Source: Acanthosepion esculentum (taxonomy: Eukaryota; Mollusca; Cephalopoda; Sepiida; Sepiidae). Taken from it: DNA of 64,000 nucleotides. The position numbers and the translations under genes were made by a program. Shown in pieces: positions 45,545 to 55,517 of this stretch (the stretch's first letter is position 1; every line of letters begins with the position of its first letter). Below the pieces are notes generated by a model. That model was not told the origin of the DNA. It was given only the letters and a program-made list of their open reading frames with translations, and made no database searches. Where the stretch lies: assembly GCA_964036315.1 (NCBI GenBank), contig OZ038488.1, forward strand, positions 62,188,254-62,252,253, given 5' to 3'.

Positions 45545-46245
45545 ATTATTAGAAAGAAAAAAAAATCTTATTAAGGAGAGAGGAAAATAAAAGGATTCAA
45601 GTAGACAGATGACAATTGACATTGCATTTAAATTTTTCATTGCATTTAAATTTTTCAAGATAAAAGTTGACTGGAAAGGAAGAAGACTTAAAGAGTTCCA
45701 TTAGCGGGAAGCGAGAGAGTTGAAACTGTTAGACTATGACTTCTGGTTAAATTCATTACAGCAATTTTAGATGAGAAGTCATAACCGCTGATCTAATGCT
45801 GAGCTTAAATTCGTAAAGTCGAGGAACCAAAGACGATAGCTCATCAAAAAAATGACTCTGAAAATATTTATAGAAAAGGCAATAGGAAGCAAAATCCTGG
45901 AAGAGATCTCCACAAGCAAGAAGAGCAATAAAAGAAATTGTTAGCATAGAGATTACGGTTACATCTAGCCATTTCAGTTGTAAAATGACGTGACCTTGTC
46001 GCCAAATCTAGTACTGCGCTTAAATTCGTAGTCTACGCACAGAGGGAAGTTCATAATAACAATTATTTTGAAAATATTTAAAGAAAAGGCACAGGGTATT
46101 TATATTACAACTTAAGCCGAGATGCCAGGTCAGGACTGATAATATTTCGGATTGTCCTTTTTTTTTTCAAGAATCTTTAGATACATAGCAGAAGCACCAA
46201 AGTGGATGTGGCAGTAATATTCTTTTTCTCCTGCTTCTTTTTTTC
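45545..46245 (-). pseudogene. Jockey-like LINE fragments
   Basis: The antisense 3' UTR 'gaggaaaataaaaggattc' contains a short internal duplication of 'attgcatttaaatttttc' (45620-45655). The minus strand then encodes 'SYCLFYKYFQSHFFDELSSL' and 'VPRLYEFKL'. A second overlapping LINE piece starts near 45900, so two fragments are joined here. Confidence 0.65.
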
Positions 46246-46255
46246 CTATTTCCTT

Positions 46256-46341
46256 TTCTTCTTCTTCTTCTTCTTCTTCTTCTTCTTCTTCTTCTTCTTC
46301 TTCTTCTTCTTCTTCTTCTTCTTCTTCTTCTTCTTCTTCTA
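46256..46341. repeat. (CTT)n microsatellite
   Basis: About 28 uninterrupted TTC triplets, complementary in type to the GAA tract at 22.5 kb. Confidence 0.97.
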
Positions 46342-46895
46342 TGTTCTGGGCTTTTTCAAGATGTGGAAGATCATGGCTGTCTACATCTTCCTATCCATTT
46401 TAGTTCTTATCAATGTTTGTCTTTTCACTCTCCCTCCTATTGTCAGTTCTGACATCAGTTTACACACACTCTTTAAGAAGATTATATTGTTTCACTTCAT
46501 TCTTTCTGCTTTCAACATGTCCTGTGGATCCCGAATTTCCCAGGCCTTCTTTCCTCATTATTTTCCCTAGAAATTTCAGCTATCCCTCTGTGAAAGTCAT
46601 TGTCCTTTTTGTTTCATTTCCGCAGTATTTAGTCTTTACTTACCTAATTCTTACATGGTGTTTCCAGCATTCCGCTGTAGAAGAACGTCTATTGCCTCAA
46701 AACCAGTCTACGTCTGTGAGCGTTCTCTCTCATATATGAAGATTAATATTACATATCAATTGAGCATTCATTTTGTTGTTAACTGTTCCTATTTCTTGAT
46801 ACCTTGTTTAGTTTTTGAAAGACATATTTTGCTATTCCAAAACGTCTTTGCATTTCAATATAAAATTTTCTGTCATTTCAACTTCTGTACTTAAG
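46342..46895 (-). pseudogene. E-LINE fragment, strongly decayed
   Basis: Antisense landmarks of the APE-type LINE C-terminus: 'ccctagaaatttcagctatc' (from 'KFLGHIM...') and 'tccgctgtagaagaacgtct' (from 'FYRRML'). No frame survives. Confidence 0.5.
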
Positions 46896-47240
46896 CGATT
46901 ACGCTGAACGAGTCTCAAAATTAAAGACAACCTGCTTGCTTTGAAAAAGCTTTCAAAATGATATTCTAAAGCCGATTACCAATAGTGCCCACCCCCGGCA
47001 ATAGAAGATTAGCGATTATTCTGATGGAGACTCCCAATACGACCTGCTTGTTTTGAAAATCAGCTTTCAAAATCCTCTTCTATAACTAATTTCGAACTCC
47101 GACCACTGACATTAGAAGATTAACGGTTATGCTGAACGAGTCTTCCAAATAAAGATGACCTGATTCCTTTGAAAACCAGGTTCAAAATCCTCTTCTATAC
47201 CTGTTTTCGAACACTGACCAGCAGCGACAGAAGAAAAGCA
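46893..47240. repeat. about 115 bp tandem repeat, three diverged units
   Basis: Recurring landmarks are 'cgctgaacgagtct', 'gacctgcttg(t/c)tttgaaaa', 'ttcaaaatcctcttctata' and 'agaagatta'. The units are visibly diverged, so the array is old. Confidence 0.75.
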
Positions 47241-48000
47241 ATAATTAAATCAAGATCTCATGCCTCTAAAAGCCGCTTATACGTTCAAGCCATTTTCGTT
47301 TAATTTCTGTTTTTAAATCTTCCAATTCAACAAAAAAAAAAAACAACAAAGAGGCAAGAAAGCAACGTTTTTGTTTTTTCTAAGTTTAAATCAATATAAA
47401 CTAAAACATTGTCGACGCAAGTCGTCTGTCTAATTTGATTTTCTTTCTGAGCACAATCATGACAGCAAACAATGGCTGGCTCGACGAAGAAAGGAGACAT
47501 GACTAATTCATAGCACGATTTAAACGGATCCGGTCAAAGAATGTGCTAAAATTTTGACGAAACAAATCGATAATGAGAAAAAGAAATTATTTTTGAAGGC
47601 CAGTCTGTGATGTTGTTTATATTTTACAACTACAACGGATTTTGGTCCAGCTGAGTTGAACTCTATTTTGACTTTATTTTCTTTAAAAAAATAAATACAT
47701 CTCCAGTGAGTTTTCAGAGGTTTAAAGATTAACCGTTAAACGACGGGAAATGTTTACGTGAAGTTGCAAGACAAACGCGTAAAAAACTAGATAACTTATC
47801 AGTTAATGCAAATATTATGCATATTATCAAGTTAATTATATACTTCTTTTTCTTGTCACTTCATGATATGAACGATCATAAATTTTCTTTCCTGTTCACA
47901 TCTTGAGCTGTTAAGATTGTGAATTAGACCGGAAACAGCACAAGTACAGTGTGGTTTCGTTAAAGACACTTGAATAAGGGATGTTACAAGGGTAAGAAAA
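47241..48000. other. unassigned DNA
   Basis: No feature recognised. Confidence 0.4.
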
Positions 48001-48292
48001 AATGATCCACACTTTCGCCTTAGCATATCTGCGTTATGAGTATATTCACAAGGAACAGTTTGAACTAATTGGTAGGCTTAATTCAGAACATATACAGAGA
48101 GAAAACCGCCGGCATACAGATAGAAAACGAATTCAGCATAAAAAAGAAATTGGCGTAACGAAAAAGATGTGTCATCACACCGGATTTATTCAGCCTTTAC
48201 AGAGAGACGATCCTGAGAGAATTAGAAATCCTACCAGAATTCATTATTGACACCTTAACAATATAAGATATGCAGATGACACAGTGTTAGGT
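48001..48292 (+). pseudogene. LINE reverse transcriptase fragment with YADD
   Basis: One frame encodes 'PDLFSLYRETILRELEILPE' followed by 'FII', the other 'LNNIRYADDTVL' immediately after. Together they are RT motifs B-C of the APE-type LINE with a one-base frameshift between. It stops abruptly at 48292, where antisense Jockey-like LINE begins. Confidence 0.7.
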
Positions 48293-48830
48293 GGGTAGCC
48301 GGGTCACCAGGGAAAATATTCATCAGAGCAGTTGCCATGAAAGTATTTGTAGAAAAGACAGAGAAAGCCACGTCGCGTCTGTGAGAAAGTGACAGAAGTC
48401 TAGATTCCTGGTCAGGATCGATTACAATACAGATACTTCTTTGGATTTTGCCGGGAATCTCGAGATGTTCAGAACGAGCACCAAACCAGATATGGCAACA
48501 GTATTCAATGCACAGACGAATGTTGATTTATAAATGTGCAAGATGGATCCTGAAACGAAATAAATTCCTGGCATGACATAAAGAACCAGCATTCCTTGCT
48601 GTAGACGTAGCAGTTGATTCGATATGTTCTCTCCACTTCATGTCAGTGGAAAACGTAAGGCATGAGATGTTGCTCTCCTGGGGTTTAGCATCAGCCAAAT
48701 GATTCTCTGTGATGATTAATTGAAAGCAGCTTTGTTTTCGAGGAGTTAATTCACAAGCCATTTCTTACACCATTTAACCACTGATTGGAGGTTCTTTTTC
48801 AAGGATAGTTAGTGGGCCCTGTCGTATTTG
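48293..48830 (-). pseudogene. Jockey-like LINE fragment
   Basis: The minus strand encodes 'CLTFSTDMKWREHIESTATS', 'TARNAGSLCHARNLF' and an upstream 'LTPRKQSCFQLIITENHLAD'. This corresponds to the region just after RT motif C in the 42 kb copy. Stops are present. Confidence 0.75.
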
Positions 48831-48865
48831 CTACTATGACAGGAATAAATGTTTGTGTTATCTCC

Positions 48866-49160
48866 AAGGACGAAGCACGGTGGAGTAATGGATAGCGGTT
48901 CGGATTGAGGAATCGGAGAGCCGAGTTCGAATTCCAGTAGAATCCATTACATTCACTTACGTGCTAATGCCCTTGGGAAAGGTATGAATCCCCCCCGCCA
49001 GGTGTGGGTAAATAGCAGTTCTATAGCCTTGGATGGTTACTGGTCTACTGCAGAAATAAATGGCAACCTACTGCGGGAAAAATCTACCTCGTCAGTCATG
49101 TATCGAAAGATACATGATCGCCTAAGCGTGTATCACGCATGGCACATGACTGATTGTAAG
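48866..49160 (+). repeat. SINE-A, near full length
   Basis: The best plus-strand copy. The head begins 'gcacggtggagtaatggata', with a B-box 'gagttcgaattccag' near 48922. The middle has 'tacgtgctaatgcccttggg'. The tail includes 'aacctactgcgggaaaaatc' and two hairpins: 49096-49117 (9 bp stem, GAAA loop) and 49125-49137 (GCGTG/CACGC), ending 'ggcacatgactgatt'. An ORF across it is meaningless. Confidence 0.85.
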
Positions 49161-49204
49161 AAATCAATTTGTAGATCAGGTCTTATTGACGTATTTTATA
49201 AAGA

Positions 49205-49455
49205 GGGTTAAAATATTTTCCATCTTATTTTCGCTTTCTAAAATAAGGATTTCTATAATTATCATTACATGCTAATCCCCTTGGGAAAGGTATGAATCCT
49301 CCTCTTGTTCCCCCAGCTATGGATAAATAGCGGGACAGACTGGGTTCTATAGCCATGGATGTCAACTGGTCTACCGTAGAAAGAAATGGCAGCCTACTGC
49401 GGGAAAAATCACCTAAGCGTGTATCCCGTATGACACATAACTGACTATCTCCATA
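49205..49455 (+). repeat. SINE-A with alternative 5' start
   Basis: The middle and tail are SINE-A, but there is no tRNA-like head. Instead it begins with 'ttttccatcttattttcgct', 'ttctaaaataaggatttc', the same leader as the copy at 57355. The tail hairpin is deleted. Confidence 0.75.
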
Positions 49456-49690
49456 GATTCGATATGTTCTCTCCACTTCATGCCAGTGGAAAACGTAAGG
49501 CATGAGATGTTGCTCTCCTGGGGTTTAGCATCAGCCATGTTGATGGCAGTCAAAAATGATTCTCTGTGATGATTAATTGAATGCAGCTTTGTTTTCGAGG
49601 AGTTAATTTACAAGCCATTTCTTACACCATTTAACCACTGATTGGAGGTTCTCTTTCAAGGTAATTAATTATCAAGGTAATACGGACGAA
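49455..49690 (-). pseudogene. Jockey-like LINE fragment duplicated from 48.6 kb
   Basis: About 200 bp nearly identical to 48615-48810 ('gatatgttctctccacttca', 'gatgttgctctcctggggtt'). It has one extra internal segment, 'gttgatggcagtcaa'. Confidence 0.75.
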
Positions 49691-49730
49691 GGAGAGGGGA
49701 CGTTAATTTTTTTTAATTTTTTGCCTCCAC

Positions 49731-49780
49731 AAATGGGCTTGGGTACAGTCACATATGTGACTGTGTACCCAAGCCCATTT
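49731..49780. repeat. 50 bp near-perfect palindrome
   Basis: Outer arms 'aaatgggcttgggtac' and 'gtacccaagcccattt' are exact complements. Between them lies a second perfect palindrome 'agtcacatatgtgact'. The flanks are T-rich and A-rich respectively. Confidence 0.95.
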
Positions 49781-50040
49781 CACGAAAAAAAAGAAAACTA
49801 ATTTGTTCTTAATTTAAGACTAATTTGTGTTTCTTTTAACTTATTTTACACACAACAATATCTATGACAGAATTTTCTAACTCACATTCACAGTAAACAC
49901 ACGAGTAAAAGAATTCCTACCAACTTCCTATTTCCAGACATTCGTTTTCTTCATTCGTTTATTAAAACATAACGCAGACATATATATCGTCATGTTGACA
50001 TCCTTCGTTCTCTGCTTTCGGAAAAGATGAACAGCATAGT
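49781..50040. other. unassigned DNA
   Basis: No feature recognised. Confidence 0.4.
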
Positions 50041-50725
50041 CAAATCTTCTTTATGCACCGTGTCTCTTCAGGACGTAAGCGATCATGGCTCTCCACTTCT
50101 CCCTATCCCTTGTAGCTCTCAATATATTTTATCCTTTTGCTACTTCTCCCAAACCCTATTCTGTCATCCACTTGCTTAAGCCTGCTAGGTATGTCACGCG
50201 TTGCTTTCCCTTGTCTCTCTTTCCCTCTATCCGCCCTGTGAGTATCAGATTCTACAAGCCCTCCATTCTCATTTCTTGTGCCAGAAATTTCCGCTGCCTC
50301 TTCCTGATGTTAAGTATAAGCTTCCTCTTTGCTTGCATCCTCTCCAAAACCTCCTCGTTGCTCACATATTCGGTCCATGGTATCATCAGCATCCTTCTGT
50401 AGAACCATAACTCCGTTGCCTCGAGTCTCTTCTTCATCTTTGAGGAGACCGTTCAACATTCACTGTCGTAAAGGAGAACAGACATCACGTAGCAGTTCAA
50501 TACTCTTTTCTTTGTTACCAACGAGATCCTCCTGTCTCGTAATCCTCTACCAAACTTTTGGAATGCGACTTTGGCCATCCCAATACGTCTTCGGATCTAA
50601 GCGTCGCACTTATCGTCCTCTGTGAGAACACTTCCAAGATATTTAAATTTCCGCACTGACTTGATTTTAGTGTCCCCGTCCTGTAAATCGCATACACGAG
50701 TACTGATATTCATTGCGACTTGAAG
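50041..50725 (-). pseudogene. E-LINE 3' fragment
   Basis: The minus strand encodes 'RLEATELWFYRRMLMIPWTE', 'YVSNEEVLERMQAKRKLI' and 'NIRKRQRKFL'. Upstream is 'LKSSQCGNLNILEVFSQRTI' in another frame (the KYLG region). This is one of the better conserved copies of this segment. Confidence 0.8.
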
Positions 50726-51740
50726 AGTTATTTTTCTTGAGTTTTCGCTCATTGCTTTCTATAATTTTTTTTTTATCTTCGTTTAAACATACAATTTATT
50801 ATGCTTTCTTGTTTATTTATATTTTTGCCTTTTTTTCCCTCCATATCTAAAAATATGTTTAGTTTATATACAAGTTTTCTTTATATTTGAGGTTTTGTAT
50901 CTTAAACAAGTTGGCATTTCTGACTCTCCACCACTTGATATCACTTGTGTCACTTAGCAGTGTTTCTTGCTTTACAAAGCCAACCTCCTGCCATCCATTC
51001 CCACAAGTTTACCAGGTCTTGTGTTAAAACGATTGCATTAAGCAGGTTTTTTTAGCAGTTATTATTACTTGTTTTCCTTTCGTTATTATTTGCTTTGTAT
51101 TATTTTAAATGTTCTTCCTTTTCTTCATATTTCAAAGAGTTATTGATATTATTTTTTTCAAACAATGGATCTCCTGCTTCGTGTTGCTATATAACCTTTT
51201 GTCCGACCCACTTTTTTTAATGTATACAATTCACTGAAAAAAAATATGAAGAAAAAAGATCTGAAGAATTAAGTTTTTTCTTCTTTTTTTTCTTTTTCTT
51301 CCTATCTTATAGATTATGCACCTGGTGACGTTTGGAAAAAAATGGATCAAACGAAACGCTGAGTTAGCAATATCGATAACACGAGAGAGTTCAAATAATC
51401 GAATACAGTTTAAAAGTATTTTTTTTTTTAATTTTTCCCCTCATGCAAAAGATTTCGATACATTTCAATATTCTTTTAGAAATATATTGGAAAGAATTTA
51501 ATTGAATCTCTTAAGAATCCACTATAGTGTGATTCTCGAGGATTGTCTCTCGGCATTTTAATCTGTATCGTCTTCTTTCTAAACGTTATTTCTTCTTTTA
51601 TTACCTTTAGATATTTCAGCTTCCTTTCGTGTTTATCCCTCTTTTCAGCTAACACTTTCCTGTCATTCTAAACATACTGATTAAACGTATTAAACTCTAT
51701 TCTATTATTTCTAAATATACTGATTAAACTATGGTGAAAT
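50726..51740. other. unassigned AT-rich DNA
   Basis: No gene or element recognised. T-rich runs are common. Confidence 0.4.
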
Positions 51741-52252
51741 ACTCTGTGGTAATTGGTAATCATAGTCAAGTATGAGTCCCTGTTTGGACCTGGGATGTAT
51801 CCAGTTTTACTTTATGGATACCTTTTAGATTAAAGAAAGAGTTGCAAATAACAATATCAAAGGGAATGCATAATTCAAGAAGGAGACCGTTACTGTTCAT
51901 CTTGCCAGGACCATATTTTCCCAGAGAATCCCTGACGCTATCATCCTGACCGCCTCTAGCATTAAATTCTCCGAGCAGAAGGATTTTATCAGCCAAAAGA
52001 ATCTTCGTCAGTATTGTCCTGAGGTCTTGAAAAGAGGCCAGGTCTACTTTCTCGCTGCTCTTAAGAGGGGAAGCATGAATGTTATATAACGATTATTTGG
52101 AATAGGAACGCTTAGTTGCATAATTCTATCACAAAAGCCTTGAGGATGTTCTAGGAGATTAACTGTCTCAGATTTTATGGCAACGCCCCCATTGCGCCTT
52201 TCACTCTCTGGTTTACCTTTCCAGTAGAAATTATAACCATACCCTATTTCAG
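51741..52252 (-). pseudogene. E-LINE APE endonuclease fragment
   Basis: The minus strand encodes 'ERRNGGVAIKSETVNLLEHP', then 'YNIHASPLKSSEKVDLASFQ' with 'DLRTILTK', then 'ADKILLLGEFNARGGQ' and 'NSNGLLLELCIPFDIVICNS'. The GDFN catalytic signature of AP-endonuclease-like LINE nickases reads GEFN here, so the active site is altered as well as the frame being broken. This is the only endonuclease part of this family in the window. Confidence 0.8.
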
Positions 52253-52267
52253 TTAAATGATCATTCG

Positions 52268-52313
<46 letters not shown>

Positions 52314-52323
52314 CGAATGATCA

Positions 52324-52328
<5 letters not shown>
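52253..52328. repeat. palindrome centred on (AT)n
   Basis: Arms 'ttaaatgatcattcgtaa' (52253-52270) and 'ttacgaatgatcatttaa' (52311-52328) are perfect complements around 40 bp of (AT)n. The left arm is LINE sequence; the right arm is therefore an inverted duplicate of it. Confidence 0.95.
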
Positions 52329-52329
<1 letters not shown>

Positions 52330-52380
<51 letters not shown>

Positions 52381-52567
52381 AATTGGACAAGGTCCGACAA
52401 TTTTATTTAAATTTTATTTAAAGACATTTCGGAGAACGAAACTTTTCTATGAAAGTTTTACAGACATTCAGGCCGATAAATGTTATTTAATACTGTTTAT
52501 TATAAAACAGAGCATTTGCTTAAATACTTGTATCTATAAAAAGAACGTTAAACATATCATAAAATGT

Positions 52568-52640
<73 letters not shown>
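52330..52640 (+). repeat. SINE-D copy with inverted 5' arm, between (AT)n tracts
   Basis: (AT)n at 52329-52376 is followed by the inverted 3'-type arm 'aattggacaaggtccgacaa' (52380), the truncated head 'tcggagaacgaaac', the body 'aaaacagagcatttgcttaa', and 'aaaatgtctt' directly joined to (AT)n at 52570-52637. Confidence 0.75.
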
Positions 52641-52819
52641 TGTGTGTGTGTGTACTAATTTTTATGTAGGGATTCCCTGAAACCTGAAAACTATTTCAAG
52701 ATTTCTACAATGGTAAAAGTTTTAAAAACGCTGACGGGCACTTCGTGAATTAAATAAATAAGTTCGTTCCTCGTTCGCCATACTAAGTTACTGTCAATGA
52801 TACGATAGTGACGGTTACA
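52641..52819. other. unassigned DNA
   Basis: No feature recognised. Confidence 0.35.
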
Positions 52820-53692
52820 GACCTGTGATTAAATGAAAGCAGTTTTCTCTTGGAGGCGTTTACAAGCCATATCCTGTCCTAGTTAACAACTGATTGGAGG
52901 TTTGTTTTTTGTCAAGAGCAGTTGCCAGTAGGAATAATGGTTGACTTTCCGTAAAAGAGACGATTAGCAAAGCTGATGCTAATGTCCAGAAAAAACAACT
53001 TATTGCACCTTCTTAGTCTCATGTTTTCCACTCTTTACCGAATGATTATATTAAGTTAATCACTATGTCTGCGGCTAAGAAATTTGGATAACTGTGTCGC
53101 GCCATACAATTTTTCACGTTGGAATCCAACTTCTGCATTTATAAATCAACCATTCTTCCCTGCATTGTATACTGTTTCCACCTCTGGTACTCCTGCTCTA
53201 TATCTCGAGGAGAAGAGTTCGTAAATATATCGATCCTGACCTGGCATCTCGACTTCAGTCCCTTTCTCGGCACTGTAACTTAAAATTTCCCGTGTCCTCT
53301 CTATAAATATTTGCATAGCAATTCTTCTAATGAGCGTTTCTCCTTGGTACCTCAACCGCATGAATTCAAGCGAATTACTAGTTTGGCAATTAGGTATCAT
53401 TGCTTTACTGTTGCAATAGCGAGATGTAACCGTAAGTTCTATTCTAATAGTATCTTATCTCGCACCTCTCACCTGTGGAGACCTCTGTCGTTATCTTGTT
53501 TCCCGGCCACCTACAATCTTCAAAAATATAAATGAAAGTCCAGTCTCATTCTTCTGTCTTCTGAGACCTGTTCTTTTTTTGTGCTTTCCTCCCACTAACG
53601 TCTTCTTATTTTCTTTCACTCTCAGTAACAACTTGCGTCTTAGTGGCATTATCGCCTTGCTTGGTGTGAAATGAAAACAAATTATCGCAGGA
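52820..53692 (+). pseudogene. Jockey-like LINE with 5' inversion
   Basis: From about 52960 the plus strand carries the LINE C-terminal region and 3' UTR ('INHSSLHCILFPPLVLL', 'YIDPDLASRLQSLSRHCNL', 'SLVPQPHEFKRITSLAIRYH', then the terminal 'ttagtggcattatcgccttg'). Positions 52822-52930 are the immediately preceding LINE segment but on the opposite strand (minus: 'LTRTGYGLxxTPPRENCFH'-type, equal to the 'NWLVKFNASKTKLL' region). This is the layout left by twin priming. Confidence 0.75.
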
Positions 53693-53959
53693 TACGTAAT
53701 CAGCTAGTGAGCAAGACATGTGTTTTGTAAGTTTATATGTATTTTTAAAGTGGGGAACGGACAAAACTTCCTTGAAAATCCGCATAAGAAAATATATTTC
53801 TTTTAAAAACCACGAGCAATCAAGAATACATTTCTAACTATTGTTCTCATCGTGGTAGACTCTGACCATCATCAGGTTTTCATAGTTTGGGCTGATGTGG
53901 GGCATCTTGAATGTGCTGATTATTGTGTTGTTTTGTCCCCTAAAAATGCTAGTTATTGT
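53693..53959. other. unassigned DNA
   Basis: No feature recognised. Confidence 0.4.
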
Positions 53960-54016
53960 TCGCTCTTGAACGAGAGAGTCATTACCTGTTATCCATTACA
54001 CCACCGACACATGCAC
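53960..54016 (-). repeat. truncated tRNA-like SINE head
   Basis: The minus strand has 'ggtggtgtaatggataacag', the same A-box region as SINE-A/B, directly downstream of the 5S-like segment. The rest of the SINE is lost. Confidence 0.6.
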
Positions 54017-54130
54017 GCTTACAGCATCCGGTATTTCAAAGCAGTCACCCTTGTAGTTACTGACCGGGGTCTGTGTTGCTTAACTACGGTGATCATATGA
54101 GAACGGGTGTTTCAACGGTTTCTGGCCGTA
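54017..54130 (-). repeat. 5S rRNA-derived segment, second copy
   Basis: The plus strand reads like reverse-complement 5S rRNA: 'gcttacagcatccggtattt', 'agttactgaccggggt', 'ttgcttaactacggtgatca' and 'tctggccgta'. It keeps different 5S positions from the 32.4 kb copy, so both trace independently to a 5S-containing repeat. Not a functional 5S gene. Confidence 0.75.
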
Positions 54131-54149
54131 TGTTGTTAAACCGTCAAGA

Positions 54150-54795
54150 ATGTTATGAATTGGGCATGTCAAAATCAGGCAAGTAATAAATTCAAATATC
54201 TGGGTGTGTGTTTTTTTTTAAAACAGAGGAGTAAAAATGTGACGTCGAAACCTTTATTCGCATTGGATAGCAAAAGGTGCCTTCCAGAAGCCAAGCAATG
54301 AATTGAGAAAATTTACAGATGGATTTAGAGAAAATAAAGAAAACAGAGCTCAACTTCTGTGCAATATCAGTCTTTCTAAGTAGCAGTGAATGTTGAAAAT
54401 CTTCTCATAGATGAAGAGAAGACGAGCATGGTTCTACAGAAGGATGCTGAGAATACTATGTAAGAAATGTGGAAGTAAGGAAATGGAAACAAAAAGACGT
54501 TTATACTTAGAATCAGAAAGAAAAAGTTGAAATTTCTGGGACACATAATGCAGAAAGACATCTTGGAAAATTCGATACTTACAGGACATTTTGAAAGTAA
54601 GGGGGGGGGCACAGGAAAACAACGAGAACCCACCTATCGCGCTCGTGGAAATGGATCGCTGAACAATTATATGAAACTATAGTAAAATGACAAATATTGC
54701 TAAGAGCTGCAAAAGATGGGGAGTTGTGAAGAGCCATGGTCGCCTACGTCCTAAAGGGACACAGTACAAATAATATGAAGAAGGAAGATGAGATC
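54150..54795 (+). pseudogene. E-LINE 3' fragment
   Basis: 'SNKFKYLGVCFFLKQRSK' region, then 'AFQKPSNELRKFTDGFR', 'EEKTSMVLQKDAENTM', 'IRKKKLKFLGHIMQKDILEN' and 'SILTGHFESK', with a poly-G slip at 54601. It ends 'AMVAYVLKGHSTNNM'. Decayed but complete through the 3' terminus. Confidence 0.75.
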
Positions 54796-54981
54796 TTATT
54801 TTGGCTATGATACCATCAGAAAAAAAAGGAGATAGAAAGATTGTGTTTCGTCAATATTTCAAAAGAGAACTATGCAAAACACCTGTTTGTACTTGGAATT
54901 GCTTCAATCAATAAGTTCTTATTTTATTTTATGGGGTACTTTGTTCTCCTCCTATTTTTTCTGATTTCGTTCTTTTGGCAG

Positions 54982-54982
<1 letters not shown>
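54796..54982. other. unassigned DNA
   Basis: No feature recognised. Confidence 0.35.
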
Positions 54983-55035
<53 letters not shown>

Positions 55036-55275
55036 TCCTTTGATTTCTGTTGTATGCACACTAACTTATGGGTCCCAACCAGAGACCTAAGGTCAGAAAT
55101 GGTTACATGACATTTCGCACTGATCTTTTTTAAATGATTCCTTGGTTGGTAATTATCTATGATAGATATCTGAAGGAGAACGGAGGGTTCAACGGTCGAA
55201 ACATTCTGATGGAGACAAAAAGAACAAAGAAACTGTTGCAAATAAATCACTGAAAGTAGCTTTCACTATTATCAT
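54983..55275 (-). repeat. REL-LINE 3' UTR beside (TTA)n
   Basis: (ATT)n at 54983-55036 meets 'cctttgatttctg' and 'gggtcccaaccagagaccta' (antisense 3' UTR), as at 29.76 and 55.5 kb. Only the 3' UTR remains. Confidence 0.8.
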
Positions 55276-55436
55276 TATTATTGTTATTATTGTTTAATAT
55301 CCTTTCCGACTCTTGGGTGTGTTCAGTGGTGATAATAATATATAAACTTCTAACCGAAGCTTATAAACGAAATACAATATATGATCTATTCCAAAAAGCG
55401 CTGGCAACGACAGCTATCTCCAAGACGTCTTATGAG

Positions 55437-55442
55437 GCAACA

Positions 55443-55517
<75 letters not shown>

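Noticed and set aside
48866..48940. Functional tRNA gene
   Set aside because: A and B boxes are present, but the acceptor and anticodon stems do not close and the sequence continues into a repeated SINE body.
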